Part shown: in pieces, positions 31,762-38,681 of the stretch
How positions within the stretch are numbered: the first letter of the stretch is position 1
Layout of the letters: each line of letters starts with the position of its first letter
NCBI GenBank assembly: GCA_002162925.1
Contig: MABC01000053.1
Location: 1 to 64,000 of the forward strand
DNA length: 64,000 nucleotides
Reading direction: 5' to 3'
From: Thalassotalea sp. 42_200_T64
Lineage (GTDB): Bacteria; Pseudomonadota; Gammaproteobacteria; Enterobacterales; Alteromonadaceae
Translations under genes and position numbers: made by a program
The notes under the pieces: model-generated
Told to the model about the DNA's origin: nothing
The model's input: only the letters and a program-made list of their open reading frames with translations
Databases searched by the model: none

Positions 31762-32318
31762 GTCTGGCACTTAAAAACAGACGTATTTTGCGCAACCATA
31801 AACGCGCATCAGCAAGCACTAAGTTAAGCTTAATTTCTTTGATGGATATTTTTACCATCCTGGTTTTTTTCTTAATGGTGAATGCTGCTGATGTGCAAGT
31901 GATGCAAAATAACAAAGACATTGAATTACCTAAATCCGTGTCTAAAGAAATTGCAGAAGACAATCTTGTTGTCACCATCACCAATAAGGACGTTATTTTA
32001 CAAGGTCGTAAAATTATCGATCTGGCTAGCGTAAAAGCCAGTGACAGTGACATCATTGCCGCCCTCAATAGCGAACTTGAATACCAAAAGAGCAAACGCA
32101 CATCACTCAGTGAAGATGAGTTGGAAAATGGTCTTAGTATCAATATTATGGCAGATAAGAGTGTGCCTTATTCGTTACTAAAAAAAATCATGAAAACGGC
32201 TAGCAACGCAAGTTACAGCAATATTTCTTTAGCGGTAGAACAAGTTTACCGCAAGCAAAGTTCGGCTCTGGCTCAAAATAAAGACAAAGTGTCCAGCAAT
32301 AGGGAGGTTGCCAAATAG
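31758..32318 (+). CDS. ExbD/TolR-family protein with conserved Asp
   Basis: The 186 residues have an N-terminal basic stretch and a transmembrane helix with LISLMDIFTILVFFLMV, in which D30 aligns with the essential Asp of ExbD/TolR. The periplasmic part contains IELPKSVSKEIAEDNLVVTI. It probably forms the proton path with the ExbB-like protein, while the preceding ExbD lacks the acid. It overlaps both neighbours by 1-4 bases. Confidence 0.88.
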   Translation: MSLALKNRRILRNHKRASASTKLSLISLMDIFTILVFFLMVNAADVQVMQNNKDIELPKSVSKEIAEDNLVVTITNKDVILQGRKIIDLASVKASDSDIIAALNSELEYQKSKRTSLSEDELENGLSINIMADKSVPYSLLKKIMKTASNASYSNISLAVEQVYRKQSSALAQNKDKVSSNREVAK

Positions 32319-33400
32319 TGTCAGCGATAGAAAAACAACCCCAAGACATTATCTTATTAGCTGAGGATGACAGTAATACATTATTTAGACGAATAACAAC
32401 GGTATTTTTTGTCATCGCTATCTTACTAGCATTACTCGTGGCAATGACTGACCTCCCCGCACTAACTAGGGCGGAAAAAGAAAAAATACCGCCGCAACTG
32501 GTTAAAATATTAGCGCGTAAAACGGTGGCTGAAACCCCTAAGCCAGAGCCGAAACCAGAACTGATAAAGGTGGATGTGCCTGAATTAGAAGCTGAAATAG
32601 AGTTAGAGGATGAACCTAAGGTAACCGCGAGTGAAAGCGCCACGCAAGTGCAAATAAGCCAAGCCAGAGAAAAAGCTATGGGTTCAGGTTTGTTGGCGCT
32701 TACTGACGAGTTGAATGCCATGCGGGAATCTTTCGCCAGCGATGAATTGCAACAGCTTGGCGACCTAGCACAGCCAGTGTTGGCTAAGGAAGAACAACAG
32801 AATACTTTTGCGAATGAACGCGCGGCACTGTCAGAATTAGCCCTAGCCACCAGTGGTGGCATAGCAGATTTGGCTATCGCTGCAGATTTACCCGCAGAGG
32901 TTAAGCTTGCTGCTAACCCGAAATTCAGCGGGATAGCCAATGCGGCATCATTAGGTTTAGTTCCGATAGTTGCAGACGTAAAATTTGGCGCGGTTGAACT
33001 ACAGTCGGCTCCTAATAGCCATGTGGTACCGGATGTTGAGCGGCCCGTTGGCAGCAAACCAGCACTACCAGCTGAGCCCATTGCTGATAATACCTTAGCC
33101 CGTGCCGTTGGTGCTCGAACCACCGAGTCTATCCGCCAGACGTTTGATAAAAACAAAGGAGCCTTATATTCAATTTACCGTCGTGCTTTACGTCAAGACC
33201 CTGCGTTGCAAGGCAAGGTTACGATAAACCTGGTAATTGAGGCCTCGGGAGTCGTTTCAATGGTTAAGTTAATAGTGAGTGAGCTTGAATTTGAACCATT
33301 GGAAAGTAAATTATTGGCGAGAATAAAAATGATTAATTTCGGACCCGCTGAAGGCGGTGCCAGTAAAATTAATTATAGTTTTAATTTTTTACCTTTTTAG
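32318..33400 (+). CDS. TonB-like protein with AgmX/PglI-type C-terminal domain
   Basis: Translation starts at GTG 32318, one base inside the previous gene's stop. The 360-residue protein has a cytoplasmic N-terminus, one transmembrane helix (about 27-46), a Pro/Glu/Lys-rich stretch (PKPEPKPELIKVDVPELEAE) typical of TonB-like proteins, and an Ala-rich middle. The C-terminal domain (about 262-360) contains NKGALYSIYRRALRQDPALQ and GKVTINLVIEASGVVSMVKL, as in AgmX/PglI proteins of Myxococcus gliding systems. It probably transmits proton-motive energy from ExbB/ExbD to the TPR and OmpA components. It ends the operon. Confidence 0.85.
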   Translation: MSAIEKQPQDIILLAEDDSNTLFRRITTVFFVIAILLALLVAMTDLPALTRAEKEKIPPQLVKILARKTVAETPKPEPKPELIKVDVPELEAEIELEDEPKVTASESATQVQISQAREKAMGSGLLALTDELNAMRESFASDELQQLGDLAQPVLAKEEQQNTFANERAALSELALATSGGIADLAIAADLPAEVKLAANPKFSGIANAASLGLVPIVADVKFGAVELQSAPNSHVVPDVERPVGSKPALPAEPIADNTLARAVGARTTESIRQTFDKNKGALYSIYRRALRQDPALQGKVTINLVIEASGVVSMVKLIVSELEFEPLESKLLARIKMINFGPAEGGASKINYSFNFLPF

Positions 33401-33505
33401 GCTGATGAGTTAAAAATCACATTTCACTTGTGCACCCTAGGTCGTTATAATTTGTAAGTTGAAATATACCGTTAATTAAACGAGTATTCAGTGTGCTTAA
33501 CTAAT

Positions 33506-33519
33506 TGGATCCAGATCAA
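33506..33519. promoter_or_regulatory. FNR-like box upstream of ccmA
   Basis: TGGAT-CCAG-ATCAA differs at one position from the FNR consensus TTGAT-N4-ATCAA. It lies 103 bases before the predicted ccmA start. Control of ccm by oxygen is known in E. coli, but here it is an inference. Confidence 0.45.
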
Positions 33520-33621
33520 GAAAAAATAAATGACTTTGAGTTAAACTCAATCTCAACGTTGTTAATTACATTTAACGTATTGTAATGACAAATACTAATT
33601 TAGAATTTTAAGTGACCAACA

Positions 33622-34263
33622 TTGCCTAATCAAACAACAGCATTAATTACTGGTTCTAACCTTACTTGTATAAGAGGTGACCGCATTTTATTTGAACAAT
33701 TGAATTTTCAAATTAATGCTGGTGATATTGTCCAGGTTGAAGGCCCCAATGGCTCAGGTAAAACCAGTTTATTGCGCATTCTTTGTGGTTTAACCGCCCC
33801 TTTTGAAGGTGAGGTATTATTTAAGCAAAACCTTATTGGTGATAATCGAGAATTGTTTCATCAAAATTTGTTGTATATAGGGCACTTACCTGGAGTGAAA
33901 GGTGAGATGGCGGCTCAGGAAAACCTGGAATTTAATTTATCTTTACATGGCCTTGACGCAGCACAAGCCGAGCAAACTTTATCTGAGGTAAACTTGTTTG
34001 GCTTTGAAGACAGTTTGGCGTCACATTTAAGTGCCGGCCAACACCGGAGAATTTCTTTAGCCCGATTGTTTTCATCGAAGTCGCCAGTGTGGATTTTAGA
34101 TGAACCGTTTACTGCCATTGATAAAAATGGGGTGAAACGGCTAGAAAAGTTATTTTCAGAACATGCTCAAAGAGGTGGCTGTGTTATTTTAACCACTCAC
34201 CAGGATTTAGCATTACCGAGCGATTTAGTTAAAAAAATCAGCTTGGATTATTGCATATTTTAG
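33622..34263 (+). CDS. ccmA: Cytochrome c maturation ATPase CcmA
   Basis: The only fitting start is TTG 33622 (an in-frame stop lies just upstream). The 213-residue ABC ATPase has Walker A EGPNGSGKTS (about residue 40), signature HLSAGQHRRISLARL and Walker B WILDEPFTAID. CcmA with CcmB and CcmC drives release of holo-CcmE, the haem chaperone, in System I cytochrome c maturation. First gene of ccmABCDE, with a predicted FNR-like box upstream. Confidence 0.94.
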   Translation: MPNQTTALITGSNLTCIRGDRILFEQLNFQINAGDIVQVEGPNGSGKTSLLRILCGLTAPFEGEVLFKQNLIGDNRELFHQNLLYIGHLPGVKGEMAAQENLEFNLSLHGLDAAQAEQTLSEVNLFGFEDSLASHLSAGQHRRISLARLFSSKSPVWILDEPFTAIDKNGVKRLEKLFSEHAQRGGCVILTTHQDLALPSDLVKKISLDYCIF

Positions 34264-34278
34264 GAAGTTAAAACTTTG

Positions 34279-34968
34279 ATGTTTGAAGCAAATTTGTCAT
34301 ATCGCGCGGTGTTCGTCTTAGTGGTAAAACGTGATTTAACCATAGCGCTACGTCATCGCGATGATATCTTTAATCCACTATTATTTTTTATTATTGTGGT
34401 GACCTTATTCCCGCTAGGAGTCGGTCCGGAATCAACTACGTTAACGCGTATTGCACCAGGCATAATATGGGTCGCAGCGCTATTATCGACGCTGTTATCA
34501 CTTGACCGGTTATTTAAATCTGATCATATGGATGGCTCTCTAGAGCAAATGCTGTTAAGTCCGCAACCAGTATTTATACTGGTGTTGGCGAAAGTGTTTG
34601 CCCATTGGTTAATTACCGGTTTACCGTTAATTTTAGTTGCACCATTGCTCGCGGTATTATTGCATATGAATGAACTAAGTTACGGTGCGTTAATTTTAAC
34701 CTTATTAATAGGGACCCCAGTGTTAAGTTTACTTGGAGCAGTGGGAGTTGCGTTAACCGTGGGTATAAAAAAAGGCGGAGTATTACTGAGTCTATTGGTC
34801 TTGCCGCTGTTTATACCCGTATTAATTTTTGCCACCAGTGCAATTGACACCGCCGCAATGAACTTACCCTATAGTGGGCAACTAGCCATAATTGCCTCAT
34901 TATTATTTGGGTCTTTAACATTAGCCCCATTTGCAATTGGGGCGGCTTTAAAAGTGAGTACAAACTAA
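34279..34968 (+). CDS. ccmB: Haem exporter membrane subunit CcmB
   Basis: ATG 34279 follows AGGAAG at good spacing; a TTG directly before it is a less likely start. The 229 residues contain six transmembrane segments and the CcmB landmarks KRDLTIALRHRDDIFNPLLF and SLDRLFKSDHMDGSLEQMLL. It pairs with CcmA in the CcmABCD complex at the inner membrane. The stop overlaps ccmC by one base. Confidence 0.95.
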   Translation: MFEANLSYRAVFVLVVKRDLTIALRHRDDIFNPLLFFIIVVTLFPLGVGPESTTLTRIAPGIIWVAALLSTLLSLDRLFKSDHMDGSLEQMLLSPQPVFILVLAKVFAHWLITGLPLILVAPLLAVLLHMNELSYGALILTLLIGTPVLSLLGAVGVALTVGIKKGGVLLSLLVLPLFIPVLIFATSAIDTAAMNLPYSGQLAIIASLLFGSLTLAPFAIGAALKVSTN

Positions 34969-35714
34969 TGTGGAAATGGTTACACCCATACGCTAATCCG
35001 GAAGTGTCTTATCACTTCTCAGTAAAATTAACCCCGTGGCTTACTGCAATCGCAGCAATATTGATACCTGTAGGTATTGTTTGGGCGTTAGCTTTTGTCC
35101 CCGCCGATTACCAGCAGGGTGATAGCTTTCGAATTTTTTACCTGCATGTGCCTGCCGCTATGTTGTCTATGGGCATCTATGTCGGTATTGCCATTGCCGC
35201 GTTTTCGAGTTTAGTGTGGCAGTTAAAACTGGCTGATGCATCGGCAGCAGCGCTTGCGCCAATAGGGGCAATATTTACGGTTATTGCCTTATTTACCGGT
35301 GCCGCATGGGGAAAACCTATGTGGGGCACCTGGTGGATTTGGGATGCCAGACTAACCTCCGAGTTAATACTATTATTTTTATATTTGGGGGTAATTGCGT
35401 TACACAATGCCTTTGATGATAAAAATCTTGCGGGTAAAGCGGCAGGGATCCTGTCCATAGTCGGAGTGATCAACATACCTATCATTCATTATTCGGTAGA
35501 ATGGTGGAACACCCTGCATCAAGGCGCTACGGTAAGTAAATTAGACAAACCATCGATGTCAGTTGAAATGTTATGGCCGTTTTTAATTTGTTTCTTGGGC
35601 TTTTCATTTTTTGTTGCGGCATTGGGATGTAAACGTTTTTGTACCGAAGTGTTAGCTCGCAACAGCATGCGTCCTTGGGTACGGGCACTGGCAACTGCGC
35701 AGGAGAAAAAATAA
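34968..35714 (+). CDS. ccmC: Haem lyase/exporter subunit CcmC
   Basis: The 248-residue membrane protein carries the tryptophan-rich WWD haem-binding motif WGTWWIWDARLTSELILLFL (about 118-137) and two flanking histidines (FYLHVPAA near 58 and IIHYSVEWW near 172) that ligate haem. CcmC presents haem to the periplasmic His of CcmE. It overlaps ccmB and ccmD by a single base each. Confidence 0.96.
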   Translation: MWKWLHPYANPEVSYHFSVKLTPWLTAIAAILIPVGIVWALAFVPADYQQGDSFRIFYLHVPAAMLSMGIYVGIAIAAFSSLVWQLKLADASAAALAPIGAIFTVIALFTGAAWGKPMWGTWWIWDARLTSELILLFLYLGVIALHNAFDDKNLAGKAAGILSIVGVINIPIIHYSVEWWNTLHQGATVSKLDKPSMSVEMLWPFLICFLGFSFFVAALGCKRFCTEVLARNSMRPWVRALATAQEKK

Positions 35715-35950
35715 TGCAATTTGAATCTTTTTCAGACTTTTTAAATATGGGTGGCTACGCCTTCTATGTTTGGCTTTCTTTCGGCCTTTCCGCCATTTTA
35801 TTAATATCTTTAGTGATCAGCAGTAACAATAATCACAAAGCATTACTCAACAAAATTGCCCAGCAACAAAGCCGCGAAAATAAATTGCGCAAACTTGCTA
35901 AGCAAAGACAAAATGATGCATCTAGCGATGTACAAGAGGTAGTATCATGA
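35714..35950 (+). CDS. ccmD: Haem exporter accessory protein CcmD
   Basis: ATG 35714 overlaps the ccmC stop and gives 78 residues: [20 protein letters not shown], one transmembrane helix (about 15-38) and a basic cytoplasmic tail. CcmD stabilises CcmE within the CcmABC complex. The tail is longer than in some species. It overlaps ccmE by four bases. Confidence 0.92.
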   Translation: MQFESFSDFLNMGGYAFYVWLSFGLSAILLISLVISSNNNHKALLNKIAQQQSRENKLRKLAKQRQNDASSDVQEVVS

Positions 35951-36426
35951 ATCCACGTCGTAAAAAACGTTTAACCATAGTCAGTTCTATTCTGCTTGGT
36001 ATCGCTGCGGTAGCAGGGCTAACCTTGTATGCACTAAGTCAAAATATTGATTTGTTTTATACGCCAACAGAAATTGTGCAAGGGAAAACCGATACCGGAA
36101 TTAAACCTGTTATCGGTCAGCGCATTCGTATTGGCGGTTTAGTGGTACCCGGCTCGGTGAAACGTGACTCAGAAAGTTTAAAAGTAAGTTTTCAATTAGT
36201 GGATAAAGGCCCTATGGTTACCGTTAATTTTGATGGTATTTTGCCGGACTTATTCAGAGAAGGGCAAGGTATCGTTGCCAATGGCACGCTGGTGGGAGCT
36301 GATGTACTGGAAGCGAGTGAAGTATTAGCAAAGCATGATGAAAACTACATGCCCAAAGAAATTGCGGAAGCGGTAGGTGAAAACCATCAAAAGTTGGATT
36401 ACAACGACAAACAGTTAAGCAACTAA
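35947..36426 (+). CDS. ccmE: Haem chaperone CcmE
   Basis: The 159 residues have an N-terminal anchor (about 9-28) and the OB-fold domain with [20 protein letters not shown]. The His that binds haem covalently is in [12 protein letters not shown] (about residue 130). CcmE carries haem to CcmF for attachment to apocytochrome CXXCH motifs in the periplasm. A terminator follows, so ccmF, ccmG and ccmH, normally next in the operon, must be elsewhere in the genome. Confidence 0.95.
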   Translation: MNPRRKKRLTIVSSILLGIAAVAGLTLYALSQNIDLFYTPTEIVQGKTDTGIKPVIGQRIRIGGLVVPGSVKRDSESLKVSFQLVDKGPMVTVNFDGILPDLFREGQGIVANGTLVGADVLEASEVLAKHDENYMPKEIAEAVGENHQKLDYNDKQLSN

Positions 36427-36480
36427 GCGTTAATAAATACTGATTTGTACCTCCTTGGAATAACGTGAACCTCATGCATT

Positions 36481-36510
36481 AAAAAAACCCAGAGAATTCT
36501 GGGTTTTTTT
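36481..36510. terminator. Bidirectional terminator between ccmE and cytochrome c4
   Basis: A run of A, then CCCAGA-GAAT-TCTGGG, then a run of seven T. It is a symmetrical terminator suited to both ccmE (plus) and the c4 gene (minus). Confidence 0.92.
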
Positions 36511-36602
36511 AATTCAGGGACGAATTAACTTAGAATTACCATGGATAATGGTTTAAATTCTGTCATTTCACAAGTCTTATATCAATTGCGAATAATATTC
36601 AC

Positions 36603-37220
36603 TTAAAGTGAAGACATGTAGTCAGCCAGAGCAGCTATCTCATCATCGTTAAGTTTGCTGGCAATCGTTCTCATCATCGCGTTCATATCATTATTGCGGC
36701 TAGCATCGCGGAATTTGGTTAACTGAATTTTCAAATATTCAACATTCTGGCTATTCACTGCCGGAAACCCTGCTAAACTAGCGCCTTCTCCTGCATTCCC
36801 ATGGCAAGCGATACAGGCGGTAATACCTCTGTCAGCATCACCACCTAGATAGATTTTTTTACCGGTAGGGTTTGCTTTAGCGGTGCTGGCTGAAATTGTT
36901 TGGCTAGTAAAAAAAGCACTAATATCGGCCATATCCTGCTCTGTTAAGGCAGCAACCATACCGCCCATAATAGGGTCGTTACGACCTTCTTTACCACCAG
37001 TGTTTAAAGCTGCTTTAAAGTCTTGTAATTGCTTGGTGATGTATTGTGGGTGTTGGCCTGCAAGTTTAGGGTAAGCCGGAACCAGACTGTTACCGTCCAT
37101 ACCGTGGCATGCCCCGCATATTGCTGCTTTAGTTTTGCCTGCTTCTGCATCGGCCTGAACAGCGAAAGCATTACCGAGGAAGCTGCAACCTATGATTGCA
37201 GAAAGAAGGATTTTTTTCAT
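36603..37220 (-). CDS. Dihaem cytochrome c4
   Basis: The 205-residue product has a signal peptide (cleavage after AFAVQA) and two class I cytochrome domains, with CGACHG (about 35-40) and CIACHG (about 135-140), each with a later axial Met (for example VPAYPKLAGQHPQY and DPIMGGMVA). Cytochrome c4 is a periplasmic electron carrier to terminal oxidases in Gammaproteobacteria. A 10-bp hairpin lies in the 5' region (37247-37273). It converges with the ccm operon, which makes its haem loading possible. Confidence 0.93.
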   Translation of the reverse strand: MKKILLSAIIGCSFLGNAFAVQADAEAGKTKAAICGACHGMDGNSLVPAYPKLAGQHPQYITKQLQDFKAALNTGGKEGRNDPIMGGMVAALTEQDMADISAFFTSQTISASTAKANPTGKKIYLGGDADRGITACIACHGNAGEGASLAGFPAVNSQNVEYLKIQLTKFRDASRNNDMNAMMRTIASKLNDDEIAALADYMSSL

Positions 37221-37246
37221 AAGTAGTTGCCTGTTAATATGTTGTA

Positions 37247-37273
37247 TTTGAATCTCTTTTACCGAGATTCAAA
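37247..37273 (-). promoter_or_regulatory. Hairpin upstream of the cytochrome c4 start
   Basis: A perfect 10-bp inverted repeat, TTTGAATCTC-N7-GAGATTCAAA, lies 26 bases before the start codon, in the probable 5' leader or promoter region. The rest of 37221-37557 is an intergenic region shared with the divergent DGC-type gene and shows no further gene. Confidence 0.5.
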
Positions 37274-37480
37274 CAATAAAATTTTACCTTATTTTACACA
37301 GATCTTCTCTGAGTGGGATGATTAATAATTTAATGGCACTCAAATCACAGTTATTTTGCGTTAATTTAATGTCGAAAGCCATCTATCGTGGTTTCCTGTC
37401 TTCATTTTTAAAGTCGTTAGCTGACTAACTCCTTGATAATAACAAGCTTTGTTAAATGTACAAATCTGCTTAACGGCAAG

Positions 37481-37494
37481 TTGATTTAAGTCAA
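37481..37494. promoter_or_regulatory. FNR-like box upstream of the DGC-type gene
   Basis: TTGAT-TTAA-GTCAA matches the FNR/EtrA consensus TTGAT-N4-ATCAA at nine of ten conserved positions. It lies 64 bases before ATG 37558. Confidence 0.55.
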
Positions 37495-37557
37495 ACAAGT
37501 TTTGCTGGCAATGCTTAAACTGTTCGCTATTCGACTGTTACTAAAGTGGCGAAAGCT

Positions 37558-37950
37558 ATGTCTAACCCCACAAAATCTCTTATTTATTCATGTTCAGGTT
37601 GTTGTAATCTGGCCCGTATGGCACATGATATTGCCTTAAATATAGATAAAGATGGCATGGCTGAAATGGCTTGCATCTCCGGTGTTATGGGTCGTGTTCC
37701 ACAACAAGTAGAAAAAATCAGTGCAAATCGACCAATCATTGTCATTGATGGCTGCGAACAAGCCTGTACAAAATCATGCCTGGATCTTTGTTCTTTAACC
37801 CCTGAGCATTATTTTAATCTGGAAAGTTTAGGCTTTGAACTTCGGGACAAATGGGATGAGTCTTTAGTGGAAAATTTTCAGGCACTCAACTTGATTTATA
37901 AAGAATTATTAGCAACGAGTTACAGTTTTGAAAACGGGGTGAAATCTTAA
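37558..37950 (+). CDS. DGC-type Cys-rich putative zinc-binding protein
   Basis: ATG 37558 is chosen over GTG 37546 in the same frame. The 130-residue protein contains SCSGCCNLARMAHDIA, MACISGVMG and VIDGCEQACTKSCLDLCSL. This pattern of Asp-Gly-Cys and paired cysteines is the DGC domain (putative zinc-binding). Function is not established; in several bacteria such genes lie near respiratory or sulfur loci. It is divergent from cytochrome c4, and an FNR-like box lies upstream. Cytoplasmic location is predicted, as no signal peptide is seen. Confidence 0.75.
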   Translation: MSNPTKSLIYSCSGCCNLARMAHDIALNIDKDGMAEMACISGVMGRVPQQVEKISANRPIIVIDGCEQACTKSCLDLCSLTPEHYFNLESLGFELRDKWDESLVENFQALNLIYKELLATSYSFENGVKS

Positions 37951-38204
37951 CCTTAGTACGAATGATTAATAGCTAACCTGAATTTTATCGGGCAAACAGC
38001 CAATAACGCCAAACAACTTATTGGCAAAACCCAGCCTCACAATACATAGCAGAAAGGTATGTATTGAAACAGAATTGATCGCTATTTCACCTTATCTAGT
38101 CTATGGGGGCATATTCAAGGGGTGAAGTGCGGCAATACGCTTTACCCTTGTTAGGTGAAGCATTTATTAAACCTAACCATTTAATCAAAAAAGAGAAGTA
38201 AACT

Positions 38205-38504
38205 ATGAAAAAATTAGCAATGGCACTAGCGGCATCAGTAATTATGGCTGGCCCAGCAATAGCAGCAGACGCTGCTGCGGGTAAAGACAAATCAGCCATG
38301 TGTGCGGCTTGTCATGGCGCTGCAGGTGTTTCTGCCGTTCCAATGTACCCAAATTTAGCGGGCCAAAAAGAGGCTTATATCGCCAAACAACTTAGCGACT
38401 TTAAATCTGGCGCTCGTAAAGACCCGGTAATGTCTGGTATGGCGATGCCGTTATCTGATGCGGATGTAGCTGACTTAGCGGCATACTACGGCAGCTTAAA
38501 ATAA
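38205..38504 (+). CDS. Small monohaem cytochrome c (c553/c5-like)
   Basis: The 99-residue protein has a signal peptide (cleavage near AIAADA), one haem motif CAACHG (about 34-39), and an axial Met in [10 protein letters not shown] near residue 80. The sequence [20 protein letters not shown] closely resembles each half of cytochrome c4, so it looks like a single c4-type domain. It is a soluble periplasmic electron carrier. An AGAGAAG ribosome site precedes ATG. Its terminator lies at 38533-38559. Confidence 0.92.
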   Translation: MKKLAMALAASVIMAGPAIAADAAAGKDKSAMCAACHGAAGVSAVPMYPNLAGQKEAYIAKQLSDFKSGARKDPVMSGMAMPLSDADVADLAAYYGSLK

Positions 38505-38532
38505 CTCGTTATTAAACTACTTATATTTGTTA

Positions 38533-38559
38533 AAAATCCCTGGATTTCAGGGTTTTTTT
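38533..38559 (+). terminator. Terminator after the small cytochrome c
   Basis: AAAAATCCCTG-GATTT-CAGGGTTTTTTT, 30 bases after the stop codon. Confidence 0.88.
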
Positions 38560-38579
38560 ATGCCTGCATGTATCTTAAG

Positions 38580-38593
38580 TTGATTGATATCAA
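38580..38593. promoter_or_regulatory. Perfect FNR/EtrA box with -10 element
   Basis: TTGATTGATATCAA fits TTGAT-N4-ATCAA exactly. A -10-like TATGCT at 38615-38620 predicts a start near 38627, placing the box centre at about -40.5, the usual position for activation by FNR or CRP family regulators. The next gene on the plus strand is the TPR-OGT protein at 38682. Confidence 0.65.
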
Positions 38594-38681
38594 CAGTTCT
38601 TAACATAGTGTCGTTATGCTCTAGACATTAATCTATTGAACTTCTATTCTTGATTTTATTCCCTGTTAATTTCCAAGTGAT

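Noticed and set aside
32200-33156. 318-codon minus-strand frame across ExbD-2 and the TonB-like gene
   Set aside because: It overlaps two clearly coding genes and has low-complexity Ser/Ala-rich composition without start signals.
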